Assembly: GCA_022796015.1 (NCBI GenBank) | Contig: JAAWHU010000003.1 | Location: forward strand, 19,927-83,926 | DNA: 64,000 bases | DNA from: Hungatella sp. | Lineage (GTDB): Bacteria > Bacillota > Clostridia > Lachnospirales > Lachnospiraceae | Reading direction: 5' to 3' | Part shown: positions 1 through 8,963 of the stretch, piece by piece | How the letters are laid out: the number at the start of each line of letters is the position of its first letter | How positions within the stretch are numbered: the stretch's first letter is position 1 | The notes under the pieces: generated by a model | Told to the model about the DNA's origin: nothing | The model's database searches: none | What the model saw: only the letters and a program-made list of their open reading frames with translations | Program-made: the position numbers and the translations under genes

Positions 1-1560
1 CTGGAATATGTGCCGGGCCGGGCAGGCCAGGTGAATGAAGAGACCCAGTTTGTCCTGGATTATTTTGGAGTGGAGGCGCCCAAGCTGGTAGGCCATGTAA
101 GGACTGAGGTAAGAGATATTGAAGTTCGGGAGACCAAGGGCGTCGAGAAGAATATCTCACTGAAAAAGGCCTGGACCATTATGCAGGCAGCCAATGTGGT
201 GACTCTTCCGGCAGTGACCGAGGATGGAATGCTGGAAGGCCTCATCACCGTAGGCGACATTACCAAGTCCTATATGAATGTGTATGACAGCAGCATTTTG
301 TCAAAGGCTAACACCCAGTATTCCAATATTATCGAGACCGTGGAGGGCGACTTGATCGTGGGAGATGCCCAGGCCTATTTTTCAGAGGGCAAGGTGCTTA
401 TAGCGGCGGCCAACCCGGATCTTATGGAGTACTATATCAATAAAAATGATCTGGTAATTCTGGGCAACCGGTATGAATCCCAACTGTGCGCCATCGAGAT
501 GGAGGCGGCCTGCATCATTGTCTGTGAAGGCGCCGGAGTGTCCATGACCATCAAAAAGCTGGCTGAACAGCGGGGCTGTACGGTAATTGCCACGGCCTAC
601 GACACTTATACGGTGGCCCGCCTGGTAAACCAGAGTATGCCTATCAGCTATTTTATGAAGACCGAGAATCTCATTACCTTTGAGGAGAGCGATGTGATCG
701 ATGAGATCAAGGACGTTATGGCCAGCAAGCGTCACCGTGACTTTCCCATTCTGGACAAACACGGCAGATACAAGGGCATGATTTCCAGGCGCAACCTTTT
801 GGGTGCTCAGGGTAAGATGCTGATTTTGGTGGATCACAATGAGAAGAGTCAGGCAGTGGATGGAATTGAGAATGCCAGGATCATGGAGATCATAGATCAC
901 CACAGGCTGGGAACCATCGAGACCATATCACCGGTATTTTTCAGGAATCAGCCTTTAGGCTGCACGGCCACCATTGTGTATCAGATGTATCAGGAGTCAG
1001 GAGCGGATGTGGATAAAACCACAGCCGGACTTTTGTGCAGCGCCATAATCTCCGATACCCTTTTGTTTCGTTCCCCCACCTGTACGGAGGTGGACAAGAG
1101 AGCCGCCCTGGAGCTGGCCGCCATTGCCGGGATTCAGATTGACGAGTATGCCGGAGAGATGTTCACGGCGGGAAGCAATCTGAAGAGCAAGACAGATGAG
1201 GAGATCTTCTATCAGGATTTCAAGCGGTTTACTGCGGGAAAGGTCTCCTTTGGCGTGGGACAGATCAGTTCTTTGAATCTGCAGGAGCTGGAGACATTAA
1301 GGGACCGGCTTCTTCCCTACATAGTGGAGGCCCACAAGCAGCAGAGAGGGGTGGATATGATGTTCTTTATGCTCACTAATATTCTGGATGAATCCACAAT
1401 GCTGATCTGTGAGGGGGCAGGGTCAAAAAAGATGATTGTCAATGCCTTCCACATAGAAGACGATGGAAAGGATGCCAGGAGCAGTGTGGTGATGCTTCCG
1501 GGCGTGGTATCCCGCAAGAAGCAGCTCATACCGGCCATCGGTATGGCGCTTCAGGTATGA
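1..1560 (+). CDS. CBS/DRTGG-type manganese-dependent inorganic pyrophosphatase (5' end outside window)
   Basis: Family II pyrophosphatase that hydrolyses PPi in the cytoplasm; the CBS/DRTGG form is nucleotide-regulated in clostridia. The reading frame is open from the first base, so the N-terminal part of the DHH domain lies outside the window. Visible order: CBS 1 (about residues 40-95 of the visible part), DRTGG domain (about 100-210), CBS 2 (about 220-280), DHH metal-site segment with VDHNEKSQ and IIDHHRLG (about 275-305), and DHHA2 ending with the substrate-binding SRKKQLIP near the C-terminus. The total fits the roughly 545-residue family after adding the missing start. A HicB-like gene follows after 19 bases. 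Family assignment is strong; in vivo regulation by adenine nucleotides is inferred from the family. Confidence 0.93.
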   Translation: MEYVPGRAGQVNEETQFVLDYFGVEAPKLVGHVRTEVRDIEVRETKGVEKNISLKKAWTIMQAANVVTLPAVTEDGMLEGLITVGDITKSYMNVYDSSILSKANTQYSNIIETVEGDLIVGDAQAYFSEGKVLIAAANPDLMEYYINKNDLVILGNRYESQLCAIEMEAACIIVCEGAGVSMTIKKLAEQRGCTVIATAYDTYTVARLVNQSMPISYFMKTENLITFEESDVIDEIKDVMASKRHRDFPILDKHGRYKGMISRRNLLGAQGKMLILVDHNEKSQAVDGIENARIMEIIDHHRLGTIETISPVFFRNQPLGCTATIVYQMYQESGADVDKTTAGLLCSAIISDTLLFRSPTCTEVDKRAALELAAIAGIQIDEYAGEMFTAGSNLKSKTDEEIFYQDFKRFTAGKVSFGVGQISSLNLQELETLRDRLLPYIVEAHKQQRGVDMMFFMLTNILDESTMLICEGAGSKKMIVNAFHIEDDGKDARSSVVMLPGVVSRKKQLIPAIGMALQV

Positions 1561-1579
1561 AAACAAAAAGGAGGACTTT

Positions 1580-1858
1580 ATGACGTTTATTTATCCGGCA
1601 GTGTTTGTTCCCCACAAGGAAGACAAAGGATATCATGCATATTTCCCTGACTTGGAGGGATGCCAGGCGGATGGCCCTGATCTGGAGGATACTATGGATG
1701 AGGCAAGAGAGGCGGCCCGCAGCTGGATTATGGTGGAGCTGGAGGAGGAATCTCCTGTCTTTCCGGAAGTCAGCCATCACGAGGATTTAAACCTCGGACC
1801 GGAGGAATTCGTGCGCCAGGTGATGATCGTCATAAAGCTGCTTCCGGATAACGATTAG
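1580..1858 (+). CDS. HicB-like (UPF0150 fold) small protein without a HicA partner
   Basis: A 92-residue protein with the partial RNase H-like HicB fold: N-terminal FIYPAVF strand, then YHAYFPDLEGC and a helix with EDTMDEAREAARSW. A strong GGAGG sits 7-8 bases before the ATG. HicB is normally the antitoxin of the HicA mRNA interferase, but no HicA-like double-stranded RNA-binding ORF lies on either side, and no C-terminal DNA-binding domain (ribbon-helix-helix or HTH) is visible. It therefore looks like the solitary housekeeping form common in Lachnospiraceae rather than a working toxin-antitoxin pair. It sits between the pyrophosphatase and a flavin reductase and is probably co-transcribed with both. 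Function unknown. Confidence 0.8.
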   Translation: MTFIYPAVFVPHKEDKGYHAYFPDLEGCQADGPDLEDTMDEAREAARSWIMVELEEESPVFPEVSHHEDLNLGPEEFVRQVMIVIKLLPDND

Positions 1859-1877
1859 ACAGGAGGAGAGGCAGGAG

Positions 1878-2471
1878 ATGACTCATTCAAAGGAAATGTG
1901 GAAACCAGGGAACATGCTCTATCCCGTACCCGTGGTTATGGTAAGCTGTCAAATTCCCGGCGAGACACCTAATATTATCACTGTGGCATGGGCCGGCACC
2001 GTTTGCTCCGACCCGGTGATGCTGTCTGTTTCCGTGAGAAAGGAACGGCATAGCCATAGAATTCTTAAAGAGACCGGAGAGTTTGTAGTGAATCTGGTGA
2101 CAAAGGATCTGGTCTATGCCACAGATTACTGCGGGGTAAAATCAGGCCGGGATGTGGATAAGTTTAAAGAGATGAACTTAACCCCGCTGCCTTCCAATCA
2201 TATTAAGACGCCTGGGATCCTGGAAAGCCCGGTAAATCTGGAATGCAGGGTAACTCAGATTCTGGAGCTGGGCAGCCATGATCTGTTCCTGGCCCAGGTG
2301 GTAGGTGTTGCCGTGGACAGTGAATTCATAGACGATGCAGGCAAATTCCATCTCAACGACACCAAACTGGTAGCCTACTCCCACGGCGAGTATTTTGAAC
2401 TGGGGGAAAAGCTTGGCAAGTTTGGTTATTCCGTCCAGAAAAAACCACAGAAAGGGACAAAAGGAAGATGA
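1878..2471 (+). CDS. Flavin reductase family protein (flavoredoxin-like)
   Basis: A 197-residue FMN-binding split-barrel protein of the flavin reductase / flavoredoxin family. Seen: the N-terminal MLYPVPVVMVSC strand, NIITVAWAGTVCSDPVML, the HSHRILKETGEFVVNL segment that contacts flavin, and the late HLNDTKLVAYSHGEYFELG stretch typical of the clostridial clade. Such proteins transfer electrons from NAD(P)H or partner enzymes to flavin or acceptor proteins in the cytoplasm; the physiological acceptor cannot be told from sequence. The ATG follows AGGAGGAGAGGCAGGAG, so initiation should be efficient. The stop overlaps the next start by 4 bases (ATGA), indicating translational coupling with the kinase-like gene. 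Confidence 0.9.
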   Translation: MTHSKEMWKPGNMLYPVPVVMVSCQIPGETPNIITVAWAGTVCSDPVMLSVSVRKERHSHRILKETGEFVVNLVTKDLVYATDYCGVKSGRDVDKFKEMNLTPLPSNHIKTPGILESPVNLECRVTQILELGSHDLFLAQVVGVAVDSEFIDDAGKFHLNDTKLVAYSHGEYFELGEKLGKFGYSVQKKPQKGTKGR

Positions 2472-3004
2472 CGCAGAAGGACAGGAATATTACATTGGTG
2501 GGAATGCCATCCTCCGGGAAAAGCACGGTTGGAGTTCTTCTGGCCAAGCGCCTGGGATTTTCCTTTATTGATGTGGATATTTTGATTCAGGAGAAGGAAC
2601 GGCGTCTGTTAAAGGAGATTATTGCCCAGGAAGGCCAGGAGGGATTCCTGGCTGTGGAGAACCGGGTCAATGCCTCTCTGGAGGCAGACCGCGCCGTGAT
2701 TGCACCTGGAGGAAGTGTGATCTACGGAAAAGAGGCTATGGAGCATCTCAGCCGGATCAGCACCATCGTATATCTGAAGGTAAGCTATCAAGAGGTAGAG
2801 AGAAGGCTGGGTAGCCTGGTGGACCGGGGGGTGGTGCTCAAAGACGGCATGACACTTCTTGACCTGTATAACGAGAGAGTTCCCTACTATGAGAAATATG
2901 CGGATATTACCGTGGATGAGGAGGGGCAGACTGCCGGAGAAACCGTGGATTGTCTTAGAAGAATCATGGAAAAAAGGCTTGGAATGAACAGCGGAGAGTG
3001 GTGA
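2468..3004 (+). CDS. Shikimate kinase-like P-loop protein (substrate Arg not conserved)
   Basis: A 178-residue P-loop kinase of the AroK fold. The Walker A GMPSSGKST (about residues 13-21) and the following DVD are clear, and APGGSVIY matches the family GG(G) strand near residue 75. However, the classical shikimate-binding F-R-x-x-E segment reads GFLAVEN, lacking the Arg, and the lid region reads VDRGVVLKDG without the usual RPLL. In known AroK enzymes those residues bind shikimate, so the substrate may be different; no other aro gene is nearby. The ATG overlaps the flavin reductase stop. The last five codons form one arm of the terminator and the stop codon forms its loop. Confidence 0.78.
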   Translation: MTQKDRNITLVGMPSSGKSTVGVLLAKRLGFSFIDVDILIQEKERRLLKEIIAQEGQEGFLAVENRVNASLEADRAVIAPGGSVIYGKEAMEHLSRISTIVYLKVSYQEVERRLGSLVDRGVVLKDGMTLLDLYNERVPYYEKYADITVDEEGQTAGETVDCLRRIMEKRLGMNSGEW

Positions 3005-3019
3005 CCACTCTCCGCTGTT
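2987..3019 (+). terminator. Terminator-like hairpin using the stop codon as loop
   Basis: A perfect 15-bp stem (2987-3001 with 3005-3019) encloses the three bases TGA at 3002-3004, which are the stop codon of the kinase-like gene. TTTATT follows on the plus strand. It separates the convergent plus and minus gene groups and could stop transcription in both directions, though the U tract is short. Confidence 0.8.
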
Positions 3020-3025
3020 TATTGG

Positions 3026-3502
3026 TTACAGCATCTCCATATAGGCCAGAAGCTTGTCCAGTACCTCCAGCCCGTAATGAAGGGCTACGGCCAGTATTGC
3101 AAGAGACAGAAGAAGGAAGATCAGCTTATAGAGCAGATATGCCTTGGCAAAATCCCGCCTTGGTCCCTTGGAGGGACTTAAGGCCAGAATGATCAGGTAG
3201 ATCCAGCCGATCATGGGAATATTCATACACATAAAGGTGACAAACCATCGATGGACAGGCACAAAGGGCTGATACTTTGCTTTCCGAGGGCCTGGGGAAG
3301 GGGGCCCCTCTTGCTGAGAGAGTTCCTTGTCTTCCTCCACAGGAGGATTCGGAAGAGGACTGACGGCATGGATATTCTCGGCTGTTTCGGGTGCAGGGTC
3401 AGGACCGGCTGAAGGGATCTCCTGTACATGGGGGTCATAAGTTTTGTCTATGCCGGCAGCCGGGGCCGCTGCTTTTTTTTGATGTGCTGGCTGTGTATTC
3501 AA
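3026..3502 (-). CDS. Small membrane protein encoded with the class A PBP
   Basis: A 158-residue protein of unknown function. The first 80 residues are hydrophilic, rich in Pro, Ala and Glu, and probably disordered. Two hydrophobic segments follow: WFVTFMCMNIPMIGWIYLIILAL (about residues 86-108) and AYLLYKLIFLLLSLAILAVALHY (about 121-143). The predicted topology is a two-helix membrane anchor with a long soluble N-terminal tail. The start codon overlaps the PBP stop by 4 bases (ATGA), so the two are translationally coupled. A role as accessory or partner of the peptidoglycan synthase is an inference from this coupling only; no named domain was recognised. Confidence 0.75.
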   Translation of the reverse strand: MNTQPAHQKKAAAPAAGIDKTYDPHVQEIPSAGPDPAPETAENIHAVSPLPNPPVEEDKELSQQEGPPSPGPRKAKYQPFVPVHRWFVTFMCMNIPMIGWIYLIILALSPSKGPRRDFAKAYLLYKLIFLLLSLAILAVALHYGLEVLDKLLAYMEML

Positions 3503-6500
3503 GGTTCATTCCTCCCGGGTCCGTAAGATGGTATATCGCTCCAGTAGTACCGCTCTGTCTGATAAAGCCGATAAAGGTCCTGCTGCTGCCTGGCCCCCTG
3601 GGTGAGGGCATTGGATTTTTCCTGAGCCTCATAAGAATTCCACTGGGATTCCGAGGGAAGGGTACGGACTCGCCTGATGGCATTTTCCAGGCGTGTCTGA
3701 TAGGCCGTCGTGTCGGTATAGCCGTACAGTTCTCCTAGCTTGGCGATGGCGGTGGTAATCAGGGTATCGGTATCGGAAGAACGGTAGTTCATGGCTTCCA
3801 ACATTCCGAGGACTGTCTCAAAGGCAGTGATCCGGTCCTGAATCTCCTGATTTTTTCGGTTGATCTCCGCCTGCTGGTCTGCTTTGCGGCGTTCCTGCTG
3901 CTTCAGGAGCGCCTGCTTTTCTTCATAGACCCGGATGGACTCGGACATGGTGTCAATAATATGGACAAACTCCTGCCATCTGGTCTCCGTGCGGTCAAAG
4001 AGCTCCTTGCGCACGTCCCCGCTTTCCAGCTGGTTCAGCTTTTCCGATATCACTTGATGCTTGGAACGGATCTCCTCCACATCGGCGGCGGAATCAATGG
4101 TCTCCTTCTCAAAGGCGGTTACCAGTTCGTTGAGCTCATTAATAAGACGCTGTTGAGATTTGTCTGCCAGGGTCTGCTGGGCTCTAAGCTGGGAACTGGT
4201 GCTGAAATAATCTGTCAAATTGGTGCCGGCAGTAACCTCCGGCTCTATGTACAGCCCGCCTTCCAGCCGTGTGACGGCCGGTGCAGGAATGGGAACCGGT
4301 TCCTGGGGAAGCTCTGGAGGAGGTAAAACGGGTTCGGCAGATGCTTCCACGGATTGGCTGTTGTCAGGAGGCTCTATGCCGGGGCCTACGGGAATCTCCG
4401 GCTCCGGGGGTTTGGGGCGATCCTCCGGGGCAACCATTCCCGGGCCTCCCGGCTGGCGGGGATCATAGTCAGGTATGGGGTGGTTCTTATGGGGGCCATC
4501 CAGGTCAGAGTCTTCTGCCTGGATATGGATGCCGGGGCCGGCCGCCTTGTGCATGAAGTAGACCCCTTTTTGTGCCTTCAGGGAAGCTCTGGTATAGACG
4601 GCCTCCTGGGAGGCCAAAATCTCCGGCTCCGCAATTACGGTATTCATAATCCCGCGGGATTCGGCTTCCTCCCTGGTGATACAGGTGAGCGTAGGATGAA
4701 GCCTTTGCCCTGTAACGGAATCGTAGGTATCCTTTACCACGGTTTCAGGTCGCTCCCAGTCCCAGGGCTCCAATTCCTCATGAAGATCATTCATGACATT
4801 TTTCCAGATTACCCCCGCATAGGTGCTGCCGAAGATGCCCGGCATGGCCCTGGGGGTGTCATAACCTACCCACACGGCTCCCGTATAGTACCGGGTATAT
4901 CCGCAGAACCAGGTGTCTTTGCTGCTGTTGGTGGTTCCTGTTTTTCCCGCTGCCGGCATACCTCCCTTTAATCCAAGCCCCCTTCCGGTGCCGTAAGGAG
5001 CGGTCATGGTGCCTTTTAAAATATCGGTCAGCATATATGCCGTGTCGGAGCCGTAGACCTGCCTTGTAATCGGGGGAATGCGGGAAGTAAGAACGCCCTC
5101 TCTTTCATGCTCAATTCTTACAATACAAGTGCTGTCATTGTAGATTCCCCCGTTGGCCAGGGTGCTGAATCCCTTTGCCATATCCACTACACGGACTCCG
5201 GTAGTAAATCCGCCGATGCTTAAGGAGGCAACTCCGTTGTCCACATAGGTGAGACGGTGAAACTGCATATTGTCAAGATAGGATAGCCCCGTATCAATAC
5301 CGATATCCTCAAGGACCTGCCATGCCACCGTGTTGAGGCTTCGGTTCAGGGCTTCTCTCACGGTAACGGGGCCGTGATAACCGCCGCCGCTGTTGGAGGG
5401 GCCATCCTCCCACTTGTGGTCGTCAATGATGCGGGAGGGATAGTATTCTCCTGTGTCGAAGGCCGGCCCATAGTCTATGAGAGGCTTGATGGTGCTGCCT
5501 GGCTGCCTGGCGCTTAGGTAGGCACGGTTAAACTGATCCTCGGTTCCTCTGCCTCCCACTACGGCGACAATATAGTTGGTCTGGTTGTCCACTATGGCGG
5601 CCGCTCCCTGAAGGGCAAACTTGCCGTTGTCCTGGAGTTCCGTGAAGGAAGAGAGGACTTCATCTAAGCGGGCCTGGGCCATGGCCTGAATATCCTGATC
5701 CAGGGCCGTGTAGATTCGGTACCCGCCGTTGCGGATGGAATCATTCTTCTCGTTGTAGACGGCAGTGTAGTGCTCCATATAGCTCTCGTAATCTTCCTTA
5801 TCCTTGAAGGTGTACTGGAAGGGGAACTCCTCCTGCTTCATAAGCTCCAGGGAGGCGCAGTGGATGGCATAGCTGGTTAGGTAGCTGTCATCCGTTCCCT
5901 CCTGCTGTTCCTGAATAATGCGCAGAGAATGGCTGGAGGCTTTTTCATATTCTTCCTGGGAGAGCATGTCCACCTCCACCATGCTTTTTAATACTTCATT
6001 CCTCTTTTTTAAAGCCGCTTCCGGGTGGGTAATGGGATCATAGGCAGATGGGCTGTTGCTGATACCCACTAAAACGGCGGCCTCATGGACTTCCAGATCC
6101 GCAGCATCCTTGCCGAAATAATAGCGGCTTGCAGCCTGGACTCCATAGCATTGATGGCCGTAGAAGTTGGTATTGCAGTAAAACTCCATAATGTCAGCTT
6201 TAGAATAGACTTTTTCGATTTCAGGAGCCAGAAGGATCTCTACCATCTTCCGGGTAAAGGTCTGTTCCTGGGTCAGATAGGTGTTCTTAATGATCTGCTG
6301 GGTAATGGTGCTGCCGCCCTGGGTGATAGCGCCCCGGTGCTTTACCAGAGCAAGGCCGGCCCGGGCAGTGGCGATCCAGTCCACGCCGCTGTGTGTTTTG
6401 AAACGGCGGTCTTCCTGGGCGATATAGGCATTCTGCAGGTTTAAACTGATATCTGAGATATCCACGTATTCATAGTGGCCTGCATTAATCAGCCCGATTC

Positions 6501-6765
6501 TTTTCCCATTCTTATCAAAGATTTCCGTATCGGAGAGCATGCTGAAATCATCCCGCTTCATCTGGGCAAGGGTATCATAGGCCACCTGGCGGCTTTGCTC
6601 CAGATAGGGCTTTACTTTGATAAAGACAACCGTACCGCCTATGAGACAGACGATGAACAAAATAGTCACAGTCTCAAGAAGGCACTGAAGGAGCCAGCCC
6701 ACAGCTCCCAGTATGCTGAAAACCATACCGAAAAATATGCGGACGAATTTTTTAATAAAATTCAT
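3499..6765 (-). CDS. Class A penicillin-binding protein (PBP1A-type) with long C-terminal coiled coil
   Basis: Bifunctional peptidoglycan glycosyltransferase and transpeptidase, anchored in the membrane by one N-terminal helix (about residues 10-50) and acting outside the cell. GT51 hallmarks are EDRRF (about residue 117) and QGGSTITQQIIKN. The transpeptidase has S-T-I-K (about residue 423), S-L-N (about 477) and K-T-G (about 607). After the catalytic core comes a Pro/Glu-rich linker (about 770-850), then a Q/E/K-rich coiled coil to residue 1088, well beyond the usual 700-850 residues. I chose the ATG at 6765, preceded by GAGG at 9 bases; a GTG at 6813 in frame has no good ribosome site. It is the first gene of a pair with the small membrane protein. 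Confidence 0.93.
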   Translation of the reverse strand: MNFIKKFVRIFFGMVFSILGAVGWLLQCLLETVTILFIVCLIGGTVVFIKVKPYLEQSRQVAYDTLAQMKRDDFSMLSDTEIFDKNGKRIGLINAGHYEYVDISDISLNLQNAYIAQEDRRFKTHSGVDWIATARAGLALVKHRGAITQGGSTITQQIIKNTYLTQEQTFTRKMVEILLAPEIEKVYSKADIMEFYCNTNFYGHQCYGVQAASRYYFGKDAADLEVHEAAVLVGISNSPSAYDPITHPEAALKKRNEVLKSMVEVDMLSQEEYEKASSHSLRIIQEQQEGTDDSYLTSYAIHCASLELMKQEEFPFQYTFKDKEDYESYMEHYTAVYNEKNDSIRNGGYRIYTALDQDIQAMAQARLDEVLSSFTELQDNGKFALQGAAAIVDNQTNYIVAVVGGRGTEDQFNRAYLSARQPGSTIKPLIDYGPAFDTGEYYPSRIIDDHKWEDGPSNSGGGYHGPVTVREALNRSLNTVAWQVLEDIGIDTGLSYLDNMQFHRLTYVDNGVASLSIGGFTTGVRVVDMAKGFSTLANGGIYNDSTCIVRIEHEREGVLTSRIPPITRQVYGSDTAYMLTDILKGTMTAPYGTGRGLGLKGGMPAAGKTGTTNSSKDTWFCGYTRYYTGAVWVGYDTPRAMPGIFGSTYAGVIWKNVMNDLHEELEPWDWERPETVVKDTYDSVTGQRLHPTLTCITREEAESRGIMNTVIAEPEILASQEAVYTRASLKAQKGVYFMHKAAGPGIHIQAEDSDLDGPHKNHPIPDYDPRQPGGPGMVAPEDRPKPPEPEIPVGPGIEPPDNSQSVEASAEPVLPPPELPQEPVPIPAPAVTRLEGGLYIEPEVTAGTNLTDYFSTSSQLRAQQTLADKSQQRLINELNELVTAFEKETIDSAADVEEIRSKHQVISEKLNQLESGDVRKELFDRTETRWQEFVHIIDTMSESIRVYEEKQALLKQQERRKADQQAEINRKNQEIQDRITAFETVLGMLEAMNYRSSDTDTLITTAIAKLGELYGYTDTTAYQTRLENAIRRVRTLPSESQWNSYEAQEKSNALTQGARQQQDLYRLYQTERYYWSDIPSYGPGRNEP

Positions 6766-6951
6766 GACATAAATCCTCGTCTTTCTGTGTTTTACATGGC
6801 TGTCATACAGCACTTCTATCCTGTATTATAAAACAAAATCAAGGAAATGTCATAAAATTTATGAAATTTTTGTTGATTTTCTTGAAACCTTATGGAAGAT
6901 GCTATAAGATGGAGTTAAAATGGAGAGCTTCAAAAAGGAGGAAATGATTGT

Positions 6952-7635
6952 ATGCAGTATCGGGTGCTTGGAGATACCATGCCGGCGGTGGAGATTATGT
7001 TTGAGGCGCCGGGGGAAGGGATGTTTACTCAGTCCGGAGGTATGGCGTGGATGACGGATGGAATTGATATGGATACCAATACAAAGGGCGGCCTTATGAA
7101 GGGCCTGGGCCGTATGTTTGCAGGGGAATCTCTGTTTATGGCTACTTACCGGGCAAGGAGGGCAGGGGCGGTGATTGCCTTTGCCTCTACGGTGGCGGGG
7201 CGGATTCTGCCTGTTGATGCGGGGGCAGGAGGCCTTATCTGTCAGAAGGGAGCATTTTTGTGCGCCCAGGAAAGCGTGAACCTGGATATTACCTTTACAA
7301 AGAAATTTTCTGCAGGGCTCTTTGGCGGGGAGGGCTTTATCCTTCAGGATATAAGCGGCCAGGGGATGGCATTTCTGGAGATCGACGGAGATATGGTGGA
7401 GAAGGTTCTGGCGCCGGGCGAGGTACTTAAGGTGGACACCGGCAATGTGGTGGCCTTTGAAAGAAGCGTAGGGTATGAGATCGAGATGGTAAAAGGCCTG
7501 GGCAACATCTTTTTCGGCGGCGAGGGCTTGTTCCTCACTAAGCTTACAGGGCCGGGAAGGATCATCCTTCAGACTCAGAACATGGCGGAGTTTGCCGGCC
7601 GGATCGCGCGGTTTATTCCCGTCAGCGGGAAGTAA
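6952..7635 (+). CDS. TIGR00266 / AIM24 family protein
   Basis: A 227-residue beta-rich protein of the AIM24 family (TIGR00266). Typical landmarks: a start with MQYRVLGDTMPAVEI, GGMAWM, a Gly-rich GGLMKGLGRMFAGESLF segment, LPVDAGAGGLICQKGAFL, and a late ETVE-like region ending FAGRIARFIP. The fold is a double-psi or trefoil-like beta barrel; the bacterial function is not established, although the yeast homologue is a mitochondrial inner membrane organiser. AAAAAGGAGG lies 8 bases before the ATG. It stands alone, divergent from the PBP gene and convergent with an amidohydrolase, with a hairpin between the latter two. Confidence 0.88.
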   Translation: MQYRVLGDTMPAVEIMFEAPGEGMFTQSGGMAWMTDGIDMDTNTKGGLMKGLGRMFAGESLFMATYRARRAGAVIAFASTVAGRILPVDAGAGGLICQKGAFLCAQESVNLDITFTKKFSAGLFGGEGFILQDISGQGMAFLEIDGDMVEKVLAPGEVLKVDTGNVVAFERSVGYEIEMVKGLGNIFFGGEGLFLTKLTGPGRIILQTQNMAEFAGRIARFIPVSGK

Positions 7636-7651
7636 AATCATAAGGACAAAA

Positions 7652-7693
7652 GCCCCGGAGCGTGTCAGAAAGCAATTTTCAGACACGCTTCGG
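7652..7693. terminator. Hairpin between convergent genes
   Basis: An imperfect inverted repeat with arms around 7652-7670 and 7676-7693 (core GCGTGTC / GACACGC, continuing into GAAA / TTTTC). It lies between the convergent AIM24-type gene and the M20 gene, so it is a plausible shared terminator. There is no long T tract. Confidence 0.6.
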
Positions 7694-7744
7694 GCCAAGC
7701 CGGAGGCCGGCATCCCGGCAGAATTTTTGGCGGCAGAACCCCTG

Positions 7745-8929
7745 TCAGACCGGAATGTCTGATCCGGCGGCCTTTAAGTAGACAGCCAGCTCCAGCTCCA
7801 GAGCAATGAGAAGTCCCCGCTCGTCCAGCTGAAAACGGCAGTTGTGATGGGGAGCAGCCTGGTCTATATGCTGGGGGTCTGCCATGCCCACATTAAAGAA
7901 GCTGCCTGGTTTTTCAAGAAGATAATAGCTGAAATCCTCTCCGCCCAGATCAGGCTCTTCCGTTTTCCAGGTATACCCCATGGTTTCGATGGCCTGGCGT
8001 ACAAGAAGGGTCTCTTGTTCCTGATTGATGGTAGAAGGATACCCTACGGTCGTATGAACATCACAGGTGCAGCCGTAGGCGCCGCAGATTCCGTCACAGA
8101 TCTTGTGAAGCTGCTCAAAAAGGCCGGCGGTAAGCTGGTTGTTAAAGGTCCGCAGATTGCCCCCAAGGGTTACTTCCGAAGGGATGATGTTGGGATACTC
8201 CCCTCCCCGGATATAAGATACCGTAAATACGGCACGCTCCAAAGGACTGGCCTTTTCTGCAAGGATCTGGTTGATGGCGGAAGCCAGCATACAGGCCACA
8301 GGAACCGGGTTTACTGCATCATGGGGAGCGCTTCCGTGTCCGCCTTTGCCGTGGACAGTAACCTCATAGATGCCGATACAGGCGGAATTAGGTCCGATGT
8401 TGGAGGTGATCAGTCCCATAGGCATGAGGGAGGAACAGTGGAGACCGTAGATGGCATCCACATCCTTCATGACCCCATCCTCACACAGCCCCTTGGCGCC
8501 TCCGGGAATCTTTTCCTCTGCGCTCTGAAAAATGAATTTAACTTTTCCCTTCACCAGCTCCGGGTGGTCTGCCAGCAGCTTTGCCAAGGCAAGCAGTGTG
8601 GCGGCATGGCTGTCATGACCGCAGGCGTGCATGATGCCAGGAACCGTGGATTTGTATTCCAGATCAGTCTCCTCCTGAATGGGAAGAGCATCAATATCCG
8701 CCCGAAACGCTATGGAAGGACCTGGCTGGCTGCCTTCCAGGACACCTACCACGCTTGTACCGCGGATGCCCTCCTCCAGCCGGATTCCAAGGGCAGTCAG
8801 CTGTTTCTTAATATAAGCGCTTGTCTCATATTCTTCAAAAGACAATTCCGGATGGGCGTGAAGATGGTGGAAATGCTCCAGCTGCAGGCGGCTGTAATCT
8901 GCAGCCAGGTTTTTAACAAAATCTTTCAT
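7745..8929 (-). CDS. M20 family amidohydrolase (hippurate / N-acyl amino acid hydrolase type)
   Basis: A 394-residue zinc metallohydrolase of the M20D type that releases amino acids from N-acyl or aryl conjugates in the cytoplasm. Metal-binding landmarks are HACGHDSHAAT (about residues 103-113), QSAEE (about 137-141), GLHCSS (about 163) and the late LGGEDFSYYL. The dimerisation (lid) domain lies between about 185 and 300, including GKGGHGSAPHDAVNPV. Length and motif order match hippurate hydrolase / IAA-amino acid hydrolase relatives; the true substrate is unknown. It is monocistronic, with the palindromic MITE-like element just upstream of its start. Confidence 0.92.
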   Translation of the reverse strand: MKDFVKNLAADYSRLQLEHFHHLHAHPELSFEEYETSAYIKKQLTALGIRLEEGIRGTSVVGVLEGSQPGPSIAFRADIDALPIQEETDLEYKSTVPGIMHACGHDSHAATLLALAKLLADHPELVKGKVKFIFQSAEEKIPGGAKGLCEDGVMKDVDAIYGLHCSSLMPMGLITSNIGPNSACIGIYEVTVHGKGGHGSAPHDAVNPVPVACMLASAINQILAEKASPLERAVFTVSYIRGGEYPNIIPSEVTLGGNLRTFNNQLTAGLFEQLHKICDGICGAYGCTCDVHTTVGYPSTINQEQETLLVRQAIETMGYTWKTEEPDLGGEDFSYYLLEKPGSFFNVGMADPQHIDQAAPHHNCRFQLDERGLLIALELELAVYLKAAGSDIPV

Positions 8930-8963
8930 GGCTTTTATGGCCTCCTTTTTTCTTCATTATATC

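Noticed and set aside
1580..1858. HicAB toxin-antitoxin system
   Set aside because: Only the HicB-like half is present; no HicA-like toxin lies within either neighbouring gap.
6859..7713. A 284-codon minus-strand ORF over the AIM24-type gene
   Set aside because: It lies opposite a clear gene with good ribosome site and family motifs, and its translation is Pro/His/Cys-rich with no domain.
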